In this document: positions 27,445 to 36,900 of the stretch, piece by piece
How positions within the stretch are numbered: position 1 is the stretch's first letter
Layout of the letters: the number at the start of each line of letters is the position of its first letter
NCBI RefSeq assembly: GCF_019209935.1
Contig: NZ_JAHUTN010000006.1
Location: 1-64,000 of the forward strand
Direction of reading: 5' to 3'
Origin: Corynebacterium sp. TAE3-ERU16
GTDB taxonomy: Bacteria > Actinomycetota > Actinomycetes > Mycobacteriales > Mycobacteriaceae
DNA length: 64,000 bases
Notes under the pieces: model-generated
Seen by the model: the letters and a program-made list of their open reading frames with translations, nothing else
Databases searched by the model: none
What the model was told of the DNA's origin: nothing
Position numbers and translations under genes: made by a program

Positions 27445-27493
27445 GGTAATCAACATGGTGGCCCCGTCAGAGGGCGCCAGTGGCGATTTGTCC

Positions 27494-28639
27494 CTACCGC
27501 TGGTTCTTCGCGCGCACCGATTCAGCTACGGCCGCGATCAGCAGTCCGACGAGTGCGGCGCACCCGGTTCCGCCGGCGGCGCCGAGCAGAGCGAAGAATC
27601 CGAGTGGCCCCATGTGATCGAAGACGAATCCGCCTTCCGGCCAGATCACCGGGGCGAGGACCCTGGAGATGGGGTAGGCGGCGAGCCACCCGAGGACAAT
27701 CCCTCCCATCGCGGAGAAGGGCATGAGAACCAGTACCAGGGCAATTTTGCGGCGGACGGTCAGTCCCCAGAGAATGGCGGCGATAAACGCCAGTGTGCTC
27801 TGGATGACCCACCTGTTGTAGGGGGCATCCAGGCCCTCCAGTCCACCCGAGGGGGCGGGGGCCCCGGCTTCGCACCATGAGGCGAAGCCGGGGCCCCGTG
27901 CGTACTCGGGGGCGAAGTCGCAGCTGTCCTGCAGTTGGCGTGTGCCCTCGAGTCCCACCACTGACAGGGCCCCGAACCCACCGGGGATCGTCCGGGCCGT
28001 CCACCAGCCGGTGGGAGGTGTTCCGTCCAGTGCCGGGATGTCGGTGGCGGAGAGAATCACCTGACGTGCGGCGTCCGGATCGCCGGCCTCCTCGGCCCGC
28101 TCATCCACCGCCGGGCGGAAGGTTCCGATCAACCGGAGGCGGACCCCGGCCTCGGTGCCGGTATCCGCGGTGACGCGGAGATCAACCTCGCTCCCCGTGG
28201 AGAGCCCCAGCTTCCGGGCGGTCAGGTCATCGAGGAGGAATTCGCCCGGACCGGGGCCATCCGGGATCCGGTCCCCGAGCAGATACGCCAGGGTCCGTTG
28301 TGATCCTTCTCCGGTACCCAGGGTGGCGCTCGCCTCGATCACGGGAACGGGGTCCGCATCCGGGCCGACGACGTCGGTGATGCGTTCCGGGATGGGTGGA
28401 CACGGCGTGTCACCCGGGCATCCCTCCGGCGCGTCACGGACGGCGGAGTAGCCGTACAACGGGGACGCGGGGACGTCCCGGGCGGCGCTGGACAGGAGGG
28501 AGCGGCTCGTCACCGCCTGTGCGGTGATGGACCCGTAGAGGAGGAGAATGAAGATCACCAGAACGATGTTCGGCCAGTTCCGCTGGCGTGTCTCCGTCGG
28601 TGCCGCGGGCTGTCCGTAGGGGGGCGGATAGTGTGTCAT
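27494..28639 (-). CDS. FtsX-like half-permease or related membrane protein
   Basis: The 381-residue protein has a proline-rich cytoplasmic start (YPPPYGQPAAP), one N-terminal helix (about 24-42), an extracytoplasmic domain of about 215 residues with two close cysteine pairs (CPGDTPCP; C...C near 240-255), and three C-terminal helices. That is the topology of a single MacB/FtsX permease unit and resembles one half of the giant permeases downstream. It has no ATPase of its own. It starts 27 bases after the M13 peptidase stop on the same strand. It may be a third permease of the same system or a regulator of it; the family is not certain. Confidence 0.6.
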   Translation of the reverse strand: MTHYPPPYGQPAAPTETRQRNWPNIVLVIFILLLYGSITAQAVTSRSLLSSAARDVPASPLYGYSAVRDAPEGCPGDTPCPPIPERITDVVGPDADPVPVIEASATLGTGEGSQRTLAYLLGDRIPDGPGPGEFLLDDLTARKLGLSTGSEVDLRVTADTGTEAGVRLRLIGTFRPAVDERAEEAGDPDAARQVILSATDIPALDGTPPTGWWTARTIPGGFGALSVVGLEGTRQLQDSCDFAPEYARGPGFASWCEAGAPAPSGGLEGLDAPYNRWVIQSTLAFIAAILWGLTVRRKIALVLVLMPFSAMGGIVLGWLAAYPISRVLAPVIWPEGGFVFDHMGPLGFFALLGAAGGTGCAALVGLLIAAVAESVRAKNQR

Positions 28640-28666
28640 CCGGGTCTCATCCTCTCGGGGCCGGTG

Positions 28667-30598
28667 TCACCAGATGGTGACGCGCCGGGTGGGTTCCAGG
28701 TACATCATGCCCTCGGGGTGCACGTCGAAGGCGCGGTAGAACTCGTCCACGTTGGCCGCGATGATGTTGCAGCGGAACTCGGCGGGCGAATGGGGATCGA
28801 CGGCGAGGTACTGGGTGGCCAGCTCCGGCCTGATCGCCGTCCGCCAGACCCGCGCCCACGAGATGAACAGGCGCTGCAGTCCGGTGAACTCGCGGCCCTC
28901 CATGTCCGGGTCGCCGCCCTCGTGGTCGACGGTTTCGGTGGGGGCCGAGTCGAAGTCGAGGCCCTGATCCGCCAGGTGGCGGCGGTAGGCGACGACGGCG
29001 ATACCGAGGCCTCCGAGGTCACCGATGTTCTCACCGAGCGTGAACTCCCCGTTCACACCGGTGGACTCGGTGCCGGCCAGCACGCCGGGGACCCGCCCGT
29101 TGAACTGGTCGACCAGTCGTGCGGTCAGTTCCTCGAACGCGGCGCGGTCCTCGTCGGTCCACCAGGAATTCAGGTTGCCGTCACCGTCGTACTGGCTGCC
29201 CTGGTCGTCGAAACCGTGCCCGATCTCGTGACCGATCACCGCCCCGATCGCCCCGAAGTTCGTCGCCGCGTCGGCGTCGGGATCGAAGAAGGGTGGCCGG
29301 AGAATCGCCGCGGGGAAGGTGATGTCGTTGACGACGGGGTTGTAGAAGGCGTTGACCGTCTGCGGGGTGGTCACCCACTCCGTCCGGTCGGCGGGTTTCC
29401 CGATCTTGTTCAGCTCGTAGTCGTGGAGGAAGGCGCTGCCGCGGCGGACGTTCGCCACGAGATTGGTGCCCCCCGGCTCGAAGACCAGACCCTCATAGCT
29501 GCGCCAGTTGTCCGGGTAGCCGATCTTGGCGTTGAACTTGTCGAGCTTGACCAGGGCTTTCCTCCGGGTTTCCTCGGTCATCCAGACGAGGTTGGTGATC
29601 CGCTCACGGTAGGCCCCGATCAGGTGGTCGACGAGGGTGAGCATCCGCCTCTTGTACTCGGGCGGGAAGTGCTCTGCGACGAAGAGCCTGCCGATCTCCT
29701 CGCCGACGAAGCGCTCGGCCAGGCCGGTACCGCGCTTCCAGCGGTCGCGCTGTTCCGTGGCTCCCTGCAGGACGGTCCCGTAGAAGTTGAAGTTTGTCCT
29801 GCTGATCTCGTCCGTGAGCAGACCCGCGCGGGCGTTGAGGATGTGCCATGTGGCCCAGAGCTTCCAGTCCGCGAGATCCGCCTCGCGCAGCAGTTCGTCC
29901 AGGTGCCCGAGGTAGGACGGCATCATCACGATGAGGCGGTGTTCCGGAAGACCCGATGCCGTGCAGAGGGCGCGGACGAGCGGCGGAAGATCGGTGAATT
30001 CCGTCGGGTTGAACGTCTTCACCGCGTCCCGGGTGGCGACGACATCCCAGTGCCCGGCGGCGATGCGCTTCTCCAGTTCCACGATGCGCCCGGCTGCATC
30101 GGTCGCGGAGAGTCCACCCAGACGTTCCGAGGGGAGGAATTCGAGCATGGTGGCGACGTGCGTGCGGTAGGTGGCCAGGGTCTCCGCGTGGGAGGGATCG
30201 CGGTAGTAGGCCTCGTCGGGCAGCCCGAGGCCCGACTGGACCAGGTAGGCGAGCGCCTCTTCACCGGCGGAATCCTTCTCCACCCAGAAGCCGGCGGGGG
30301 CACCGACCCCCTCCCGGTCGAGTCGCCCGAGGGCTGTGACGAGTTCCTCGACGGTATCCACGTCGAGCCGGTCCAGGTCCGTATCCAGGACCGCGACGCC
30401 CGCTTCCTCGATGGCGTCGGTGTCCATGAAGCAGTCGTAGAGGGTTCCGGCGCGGCCATCGTCGGCCTCGACGATGGCGCGGACATCCTCTTCAGCGCGA
30501 TCACGGAGTTTGTGGAAGTTGCCGTCGACACCACGGTCATCGGGAATGACGTGGGAGTCGAGCCAGGGGCCGTTGACATAGCGGTAGAGATCCTTCAT
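28667..30598 (-). CDS. M13-family zinc metallopeptidase (PepO/neprilysin-like)
   Basis: The 643-residue protein has the zinc motif HEIGHGFDD (residues 457-465), the downstream glutamate in GENIGDLGGL, and VVNDITFPAAIL, the conserved blocks of the M13 catalytic domain. The N-terminal half (RYVNGPWLDSHVIPDD) is the typical helical cap. No signal peptide or membrane helix is visible, so this is the soluble cytoplasmic PepO type that cleaves peptides. Length matches the family (630-680). It is followed closely by the half-permease gene and the PadR/FtsX operon on the same strand. Confidence 0.92.
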   Translation of the reverse strand: MKDLYRYVNGPWLDSHVIPDDRGVDGNFHKLRDRAEEDVRAIVEADDGRAGTLYDCFMDTDAIEEAGVAVLDTDLDRLDVDTVEELVTALGRLDREGVGAPAGFWVEKDSAGEEALAYLVQSGLGLPDEAYYRDPSHAETLATYRTHVATMLEFLPSERLGGLSATDAAGRIVELEKRIAAGHWDVVATRDAVKTFNPTEFTDLPPLVRALCTASGLPEHRLIVMMPSYLGHLDELLREADLADWKLWATWHILNARAGLLTDEISRTNFNFYGTVLQGATEQRDRWKRGTGLAERFVGEEIGRLFVAEHFPPEYKRRMLTLVDHLIGAYRERITNLVWMTEETRRKALVKLDKFNAKIGYPDNWRSYEGLVFEPGGTNLVANVRRGSAFLHDYELNKIGKPADRTEWVTTPQTVNAFYNPVVNDITFPAAILRPPFFDPDADAATNFGAIGAVIGHEIGHGFDDQGSQYDGDGNLNSWWTDEDRAAFEELTARLVDQFNGRVPGVLAGTESTGVNGEFTLGENIGDLGGLGIAVVAYRRHLADQGLDFDSAPTETVDHEGGDPDMEGREFTGLQRLFISWARVWRTAIRPELATQYLAVDPHSPAEFRCNIIAANVDEFYRAFDVHPEGMMYLEPTRRVTIW

Positions 30599-30870
30599 GC
30601 CCCCAACTCTACGGGCTTCCCGGCACGGGACACTGAAATAGAGAAGACGTCAGTGCCGACGGACACGTGCCGGATCGGTACTCATGCCACCCGGGTGCGG
30701 GACCTGCTGGCGGTGGGTGTCCCCCTCCGGCGGGGATGGTGGCGGCCGCCACCATGACCGGCACGAAGGTGCGGGATGGACCGGATCCCACCGGTGTGGT
30801 GGATGCCGGTCGCCCGGACTCGTCCTGATCCCGGCCGGGGAGTCCGGACCGCTTGGTATCGTCGTCAGGC

Positions 30871-31506
30871 ATGGGGCCCTACCGTCTGAAACCGCAGTTC
30901 CGGACTGCGCATGTCCTGCAGTTGATCGGTGTACTGCTGCTCCTGGTGGCCGTACCGCTGCTGATCACGTCCCGGCTGCCGGCGACCTCGCGGCCCGCGG
31001 ACGAGGTGATCCTCGGGGACTCCGTCGGCGGCGGCTGGCAGATCCCGCTGCGGTACGCGGACGGCGAACCCGTCATGTGCGAGTCGTCCCCGGACGCGAT
31101 GCTGGAGGGTGGCTGGGACTGCGGGGGAACCACCATAAAGTCCCTGGTGGTGGAGGGCGTTCCGGATCCGGAACTCGCCGCGCGCCGGATGCTGCGGGCG
31201 ATGGGTGTGTCCCGGGGAATGGACCTCGAGGTCGCGTGGGACGGTGACCTCCTCGAACTGCATCACCCGGAGCAGGCCGTGTCGCCCGAGGAACGGTTCG
31301 ACGGTGACGAGCGGGAAGACCAGCTCACGGGCCTGGCCCTGCCGGGGTCCGGGGACCACGAGGGGGAGCTGCTGGTCGTCGCTGTCCACGGGGAACGGGG
31401 CGACGATTTCACGGAACTCATCCGGCCGCAGGTCCGCAACAACGGTGAGCGTGATGTCACCGAGCTGGACCTGCCGTCCCGACTGACTTCGGAGGTGCGG
31501 GCGTGA
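30871..31506 (+). CDS. membrane-anchored protein of unknown function
   Basis: The 211-residue protein has one N-terminal helix (about residues 16-36, LQLIGVLLLLVAVPLLI) with a basic cytoplasmic start, then a soluble outside domain with two cysteines (C69, C83 region) that could form a disulfide. I recognise no family. Its last four bases overlap the start of the PrsW-like gene, so the two proteins are made together and may interact. Confidence 0.65.
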   Translation: MGPYRLKPQFRTAHVLQLIGVLLLLVAVPLLITSRLPATSRPADEVILGDSVGGGWQIPLRYADGEPVMCESSPDAMLEGGWDCGGTTIKSLVVEGVPDPELAARRMLRAMGVSRGMDLEVAWDGDLLELHHPEQAVSPEERFDGDEREDQLTGLALPGSGDHEGELLVVAVHGERGDDFTELIRPQVRNNGERDVTELDLPSRLTSEVRA

Positions 31507-32453
31507 ACAGGTTCCTGCGGGGTTCGTTGTGGGTCCTGGACGGCATCGGGCTGCTCGTCGGAGGGGGTCTGGCCCTGGTGGTGGCGCTGTTCGCCGGTTT
31601 GGCCACGGACGGTGAGCTGCCGTCGATGGGTGTCATGGGGCTCAGTGCGTTGCTTGCGGTGGTGGAACTCTCGGTTGTTCTGCTGGTGGTCCGGTCCAGT
31701 CCGCTGTGGCCCCGCGCCGGGGCAGGCTATGTGGTGGCGGCCCTGCTGTGGGGGGGCGCGGTGTCCCCGCTGCTCGCTTTCCCGCTGTCCTCGACATCCC
31801 TGGATCTTCCCGGGAGGCTCGGACTCGATCACTTCGAGGCGTCCTGGGGAGGTGCCTATCCGGAGGAGACGGTCAAGACCCTGGGGGTACTGATCATCCT
31901 GTTCAGTTTCCGTCGGCTCACGAGGCCGTGGCACGGCCTCGTGACCGGCATTCTCGTCGGTCTCGGGTTCGAGGTCGTGGAGAACGTCGGCTACGCGGTG
32001 ATCGGGGCCGTGTACGACCCGGTCAGTGACGTGAAGGGAATGCTGTGGATCTGGGGGGTACGGGTCGCGGCCGGCCCGTTGCTGCACGTGCTGTTCACCG
32101 GTATGGCCGGATGGGGGTTGGGTGTGGCCGTGTTCACCGCGCACCGCAGTCGCCTCTGGCGGCTGGGTACCGGCCTGTTGTGGGTGTCTGTGGCGTTCGC
32201 GGCACACTTCTGCTGGAACATCATGTACGACGACACGCGTGCGGCGATGGTCTCCATGGGGGCTGTCGCGCTCGTCATCTACCCCTTGTTCATCTGGCTG
32301 TTCATTCGTGGGTGGCGTGCCGCCCGGCGGGATGCCGGGTATGTGCTGCTCGATCGCCCGGTGATGTCGCTGCGCGAGCTGGAGCAGGGTGGTTTCGTCG
32401 TACGTGGGGCGGTCGGTGCCGGTCCTGTGGACAGGGGTCAACCCCGGATGTGA
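31503..32453 (+). CDS. PrsW-family intramembrane metalloprotease
   Basis: The 316-residue protein has eight or nine helices. The PrsW motifs are in order: EE in YPEETVKTLGV, FEVVENVGYAV, a histidine in GPLLHVLFTG, and another in AAHFCWNIMYD. These EE, ExxxN, H and H elements are the proposed metal site of PrsW-type proteases (Pfam PF13367), which cut anti-sigma factors in Bacillus. GTG 31503 overlaps the upstream stop by four bases. No anti-sigma factor gene lies beside it, so the target here is unknown; the anchored protein encoded just upstream is one candidate. Confidence 0.85.
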   Translation: MNRFLRGSLWVLDGIGLLVGGGLALVVALFAGLATDGELPSMGVMGLSALLAVVELSVVLLVVRSSPLWPRAGAGYVVAALLWGGAVSPLLAFPLSSTSLDLPGRLGLDHFEASWGGAYPEETVKTLGVLIILFSFRRLTRPWHGLVTGILVGLGFEVVENVGYAVIGAVYDPVSDVKGMLWIWGVRVAAGPLLHVLFTGMAGWGLGVAVFTAHRSRLWRLGTGLLWVSVAFAAHFCWNIMYDDTRAAMVSMGAVALVIYPLFIWLFIRGWRAARRDAGYVLLDRPVMSLRELEQGGFVVRGAVGAGPVDRGQPRM

Positions 32454-32529
32454 CAGCGTGACACGCCAATTGCGCATGTTGTTGATGTTAAAGATGTGAC
32501 TCATGTGAATTTGCTGTAGATTTACGCCC

Positions 32530-33645
32530 ATGTACTTCTCTCCGCACGATCGCGCTGCCGTGCGCGCGACGCACCACCGCGCCGTCACCATCCCCGTCAC
32601 CGCACTCATGACCGCGCTCGCGTTGGTCGTCACTCTGCTGGGCGCCCCGAGAGCCGCCGCATTCAGCATCACCTCTCCCCAGGGGGTAGACGTCGCCAGC
32701 TGGCAGCATCCGGGAGGGGCCGCCATCAACTGGCGCGAGGTCTCCGCTTCCGGACACCGGTTCGCCTTCATCAAGGCCACGGAGGGGATCGGTTACATGA
32801 ACCCGTACTTCGTCGCCGACTCCAAGCAGGCCCGCAACGCGGGCCTGCTGGTCGGCAGCTATCACATGGCCCGCCCCAACTCCTCCGCCAGCATACAAGC
32901 CGCCGAGTACGCCGCGGCGCTCGCGACGCAGCCCCAGCCCTCGCTGCCTCCGGTGCTCGACATCGAGTACGCGGAGAACCTCGGACCGGCCCAGCTCAGC
33001 GCCTGGGTCCGGGAGTTCCTCACCGACATCGAGCGCCTCACCGGTCGCAGGCCGATCATCTACACCTACCGGTACTTCTGGCAGGAGAACATGGCGAACA
33101 CGAGTGAGTTCAGCGACTACCCGCTCTGGCTCGCCGCCTACGAGAACCGTCCCCCGGCCGACATCCCCGGTGGCTGGAACCACATGTCCTTCTGGCAGCG
33201 CGCCGACAACGGTGTCGTACCCGGGATGGTCACCGTCTCCGACATGAACCTGTTCAACGGCAGTGAACAGCAGCTCACCGACTTCAGTGCCGGTATCGAC
33301 GTCAACCTCGGGGACGTGCTGTCCACGGGGCTCGACCTCGACGCCATCGGCGGTCGGATCGCCGAGCTCGAGGCGCTGGGCAACAACAACCGGGAACTCG
33401 TCGGCGCCATCCTCGCTGTCGCGGCGGGTGCCCTGGCCGTCGGCGCTCTCGTCGCCGTCGCCCAGAGCCAGGGGATCGATCTCGGCCCCGCCACCGAGAT
33501 CGTCGACCGCGTCCGGGAGCTGGCCGCCAGAGGTGACCTGCCCGTTCCCGACCTGCAGACGATGCTGCAGACCGGTGAGTACACCATCGGTGACCTCCTC
33601 ATCCTGCTGAGGAACGCCCAGCACTTCGCCGAACAGAACAGCTGA
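32530..33645 (+). CDS. GH25 lysozyme with C-terminal membrane helix
   Basis: The 371-residue protein has a signal peptide (about 1-45, cleavage after APRAAA), then a GH25 domain: GVDVASWQHPGG, FAFIKATEGIGYMNPYF, SYHMARP, DIEYAENLG and IIYTYRYFW carry the acidic catalytic residues. After the domain, at about residues 295-318, there is a hydrophobic helix and then a short charged tail, so the enzyme may be tethered rather than freely secreted. It would hydrolyse peptidoglycan glycan strands. The 75 bases upstream are AT-rich and likely hold its own promoter. A strong hairpin follows the stop. Confidence 0.9.
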   Translation: MYFSPHDRAAVRATHHRAVTIPVTALMTALALVVTLLGAPRAAAFSITSPQGVDVASWQHPGGAAINWREVSASGHRFAFIKATEGIGYMNPYFVADSKQARNAGLLVGSYHMARPNSSASIQAAEYAAALATQPQPSLPPVLDIEYAENLGPAQLSAWVREFLTDIERLTGRRPIIYTYRYFWQENMANTSEFSDYPLWLAAYENRPPADIPGGWNHMSFWQRADNGVVPGMVTVSDMNLFNGSEQQLTDFSAGIDVNLGDVLSTGLDLDAIGGRIAELEALGNNNRELVGAILAVAAGALAVGALVAVAQSQGIDLGPATEIVDRVRELAARGDLPVPDLQTMLQTGEYTIGDLLILLRNAQHFAEQNS

Positions 33646-33666
33646 TACCCCGTTTGCGGCACACCT

Positions 33667-33713
33667 GCGACGGCCGGCACCCGAGGTAGCTCCGGGCGCC
33701 GGCCGTCGCCGTT
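33667..33713 (+). terminator. strong terminator after the lysozyme gene
   Basis: A perfect 12-base stem (GCGACGGCCGGC at 33667-33678 with its complement at 33698-33709) is followed by CGTTT. It begins 22 bases after the stop codon. Confidence 0.8.
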
Positions 33714-33851
33714 TCCCGTGCAGCTCCCGGGAAGAAGCACCCTCCACCCCGAATCCGGGAGAGGGGCGAGGACGCAGCCCGGTCGGGCTTCCGGATCTGT
33801 TTCCCGGCGACCGGACGTCGGACAATTCCACCCGCCCCGGGCCCCGGATGG

Positions 33852-33899
33852 CGGAAGGCCCCCACCCGCGCGTGGTGAATGGCGGGTGGGGGCCTTCCG
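33852..33899 (-). terminator. very strong hairpin after emb
   Basis: The arms at 33852-33869 and 33882-33899 are perfectly complementary over 18 bases with a 12-base loop. The hairpin lies 12 bases beyond the emb stop codon. No T-tract follows on either strand. It probably ends emb transcription and blocks read-through from the lysozyme side. Confidence 0.75.
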
Positions 33900-33911
33900 T
33901 CGGTTGTGCGG

Positions 33912-36900
33912 TCAGTCCTCGATCTTCATCTTGCCCGGGTTCCAGAAACCGGAACGCTGTACCGTGCGGTAGTCGATCACCGCATCGACGGGGGCCTCCC
34001 CGCGGGAATCGGTGCGCAGCTCGTAGGCCTCGAGGGAGCCCCAGTCGCGGTGCCAGTCATCCTTGAGGTAGCTGGGCAGTTCGGTGGCCTTGTTGATGGC
34101 TTCCGCGACACCCATGACGCCTCCGCCGTTGTAGTCCTGCCACGGGGAGAGCGTGACTTTGCCGGCGTGGTCCGGTGAGATCCGCCAGAGCGGTGTCTCG
34201 GCGACCCCCGCCCAGTGGTCGAACGGACGCTGGCAGGGGAACTGCAGTGAGACCGACCAGTCGAGCAGGGTGGGATCCTCGGAGCCGACGACCTCATTCA
34301 GTGACTTCAGCGTCGGCACCCTCGGTGGGGTGACCGCGAGCCACTGCTCCGGGTCGAGACTCGTGTCCGTGGCGACGATCCGGACGACGTTCGCGTCCGG
34401 TGGGAGTTGGTCGAGCGGAACGCGCAGGTTCCGCCAACCGGGTGCCGGACCGATGTCGAGGGGCTCGATCTCGTTGACGTCCGTGACCTCACCGTCGGCT
34501 CCACGGGTGCCGTACTCGATGACGAGTCGCTGCCCCTCCTGTCGGACGCCGTTGATGTCGTTGTGCTCGATCCGACCGGCCGCGGACACCACGAGGAGCG
34601 GCGCGTCCGGATGACGCTCCGGCAGTTCGTACCAGGACGTGGTGATCTCGGCGGGGAACTGGGGGCCTGCGGTGTAGGACCCGACGACCGGAACCTCACG
34701 GTAGTCGATCCCGAAGGGGAGCTGCGCGACGGAACCGTTGACGCCGACGTCGCCGCGGACACCGCCGCCTGAACCGGAGTCCTGGCCGCCCGTATCACCG
34801 GAGGCGGTGTCCTCGTCGGTCGCGCCGGCGATGGAGCCGGCTCCCGTGGTCGCGGTGTCCACGCCCGCGGAGTTGATCGACGGTGGGACGTTGTTCGCGT
34901 CGAATCCCCGGTTGTCCTCGCTCTCCAGGGACTCGCCGAGCGGTGTTCCGTCGACGGGGAAGAGGAAACTGTCGTTCGTGTCCGATTCGATGAGTGCGTC
35001 GTTGGCCAGTGCGCAGCTGTCGCCCGCCAGGGAACGGAGATTACCGAGCCCGATCGAATACGCCGGGTACTGGGCGACGAAGCCCTTACCGAGGGACAGC
35101 GCCGAGAACAGCACCACGAGGGCGGAGGCGATCGCGAGTGGAGAGGCCGCCAGACCGTCGAAGCGACGCAGTCGACGCTGTTTCTCCACCGCGTACTCCT
35201 CGGCCCGTCCCTCAGCCGCGGCGCGGGCCGTGGCGACGTCGGAGACGAAGGACTGGATCGCGCCGAGGGCGAGGACGGCGAGCGCGATGAACAGCATCAC
35301 CGTGGATGCCTCTATGTGGCGGTACTGGATCGTCTTGTCGAACCACGGGACACCGTAGCTGGAGACATACCACCAGCCGTTCGTCCCCGACAGCGCGAAA
35401 GCCAGGAGGAAGAGGATCGCACCGATGAACAGGGTGCGCGACCGGGCACTCTTGAGCGCCATGTTGGATACCGCGATGGCCGCCAGTGCAGCCAACGCGG
35501 CCCCGATGCCGGCGTACACACCGAAGTGGTGGGTCCACTTCGTCGGGGTGAACATCATGAAGAAGATGGTTCCGAAGAAAACGAGCATCAGCCGCATCGA
35601 CGGACCCTGGGCGGAGCCGGGGACACGACCGTTGCGCAGCACGCTGGCCAGCACGAGGGCGAGGCAGACGAAGAGCATGAGCACGGCGAAACGGCGGGCG
35701 AAGGACCCGTCGACGGTCTGCTGCATGAGGGTCTCGTAGCGGACCCACTCGTCGTACCAGTTCAGTGAGGGGCCCTTGGCCGAGCGCACCCGGATGGACT
35801 CGAGGACGGTGCCGAGGGTCTGGTCACCGAACACGGCGAGCAGGATCGCGGTCCCGGACGCCAGGAACGGCGCCATCATCGCCGCGGCCGCGCGGAGTGA
35901 CGCACTCCTCGGTGCGCCCCGACCGGCTCCGAGCAGCGGCATCCGACGCAGGCCGATGCGGATCATCCCCGAGAGGCCGGCCAGCAGTGCCGCGACGGCC
36001 ATCAGACCTGTGGGGCCGGCGCCGAGGCACACCGTCGCGATGATCACGGCGACGGCTGCGGGCAGCAGCCGGGACGTGGCGATGGCCCGCTCGATGGACA
36101 CCCAGGTCAACAGGGCGCCGACCGCGATGACCGGCTCGGGGCGCAGCCCGTTGTTGTAGACCATCCAGAAGCCCAGGAAGGAGAACGCCGCCGTCCAGTG
36201 CGCGACCCGGCGGTTGTTGATCTTGGATCCCAGGCGGGGCAGCACCTCCCGGGTGATGATCATCCACGTCAGCAGACCGGCGATGAGCTCCGGCAGACGC
36301 ATCCACACCGAGGCGGTGGAGACCTGCGCCATGAGTCCGAGCAGGTCGTAGTAGGGGGCACCGAACGGCGATTCGGGGACACCGAACCACCGGTAGTAGT
36401 TCGCCATGTACCCGGAGTGGTCCGACACCCGTGCCATGGTGAGCAGGTATCCGTCGTCGGACGTGTTAGCGCCGAAGATGTACCACCAGACGAGCACGCC
36501 GCCGACGATGCCGTCGAGCAGTCGTGGCCGGAACCAGCCGACGGGCAGGAAGCGTCGGGTCCGTCGACCGTCGAGGATGTCCATGCGGTGCAGCGTCCAC
36601 AGCGCGACCGCGAGCAGCACCAGGCCCGAGAACATCGTGATGTACTTGAGGACGCTCGGCGCGGAGGTGAAGCGGGAGTTGATCTCGATGTGGGCCGAGA
36701 GACCCTCGTCGATGAGTTCGCGGGCGGTGGCCCCGTCCCCGCCGTCCAGTTCCGTGTAGATGCCGGTCAGCTGGGGACGCTGGTCACCGCTGACGGTCCC
36801 GCTGTATTCCTCGCCGTCCGGGCCACGGGCACCGTTGATCCGGGCCGTGGTCTCCTCCTCGGTGGAGGAGACGTGCAGCACGGCGTTCCGGGGGAGCGCC

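Noticed and set aside
28631..30757. 708-codon plus-strand frame
   Set aside because: It runs opposite the M13 peptidase, is rich in simple Gly/Val/Arg/Glu sequence and has no motifs; GC-rich codon bias keeps the antisense frame open.
31263..32780. 505-codon minus-strand frame
   Set aside because: It is the shadow of the PrsW-type gene and its partner, which have clear motifs and coupled starts.
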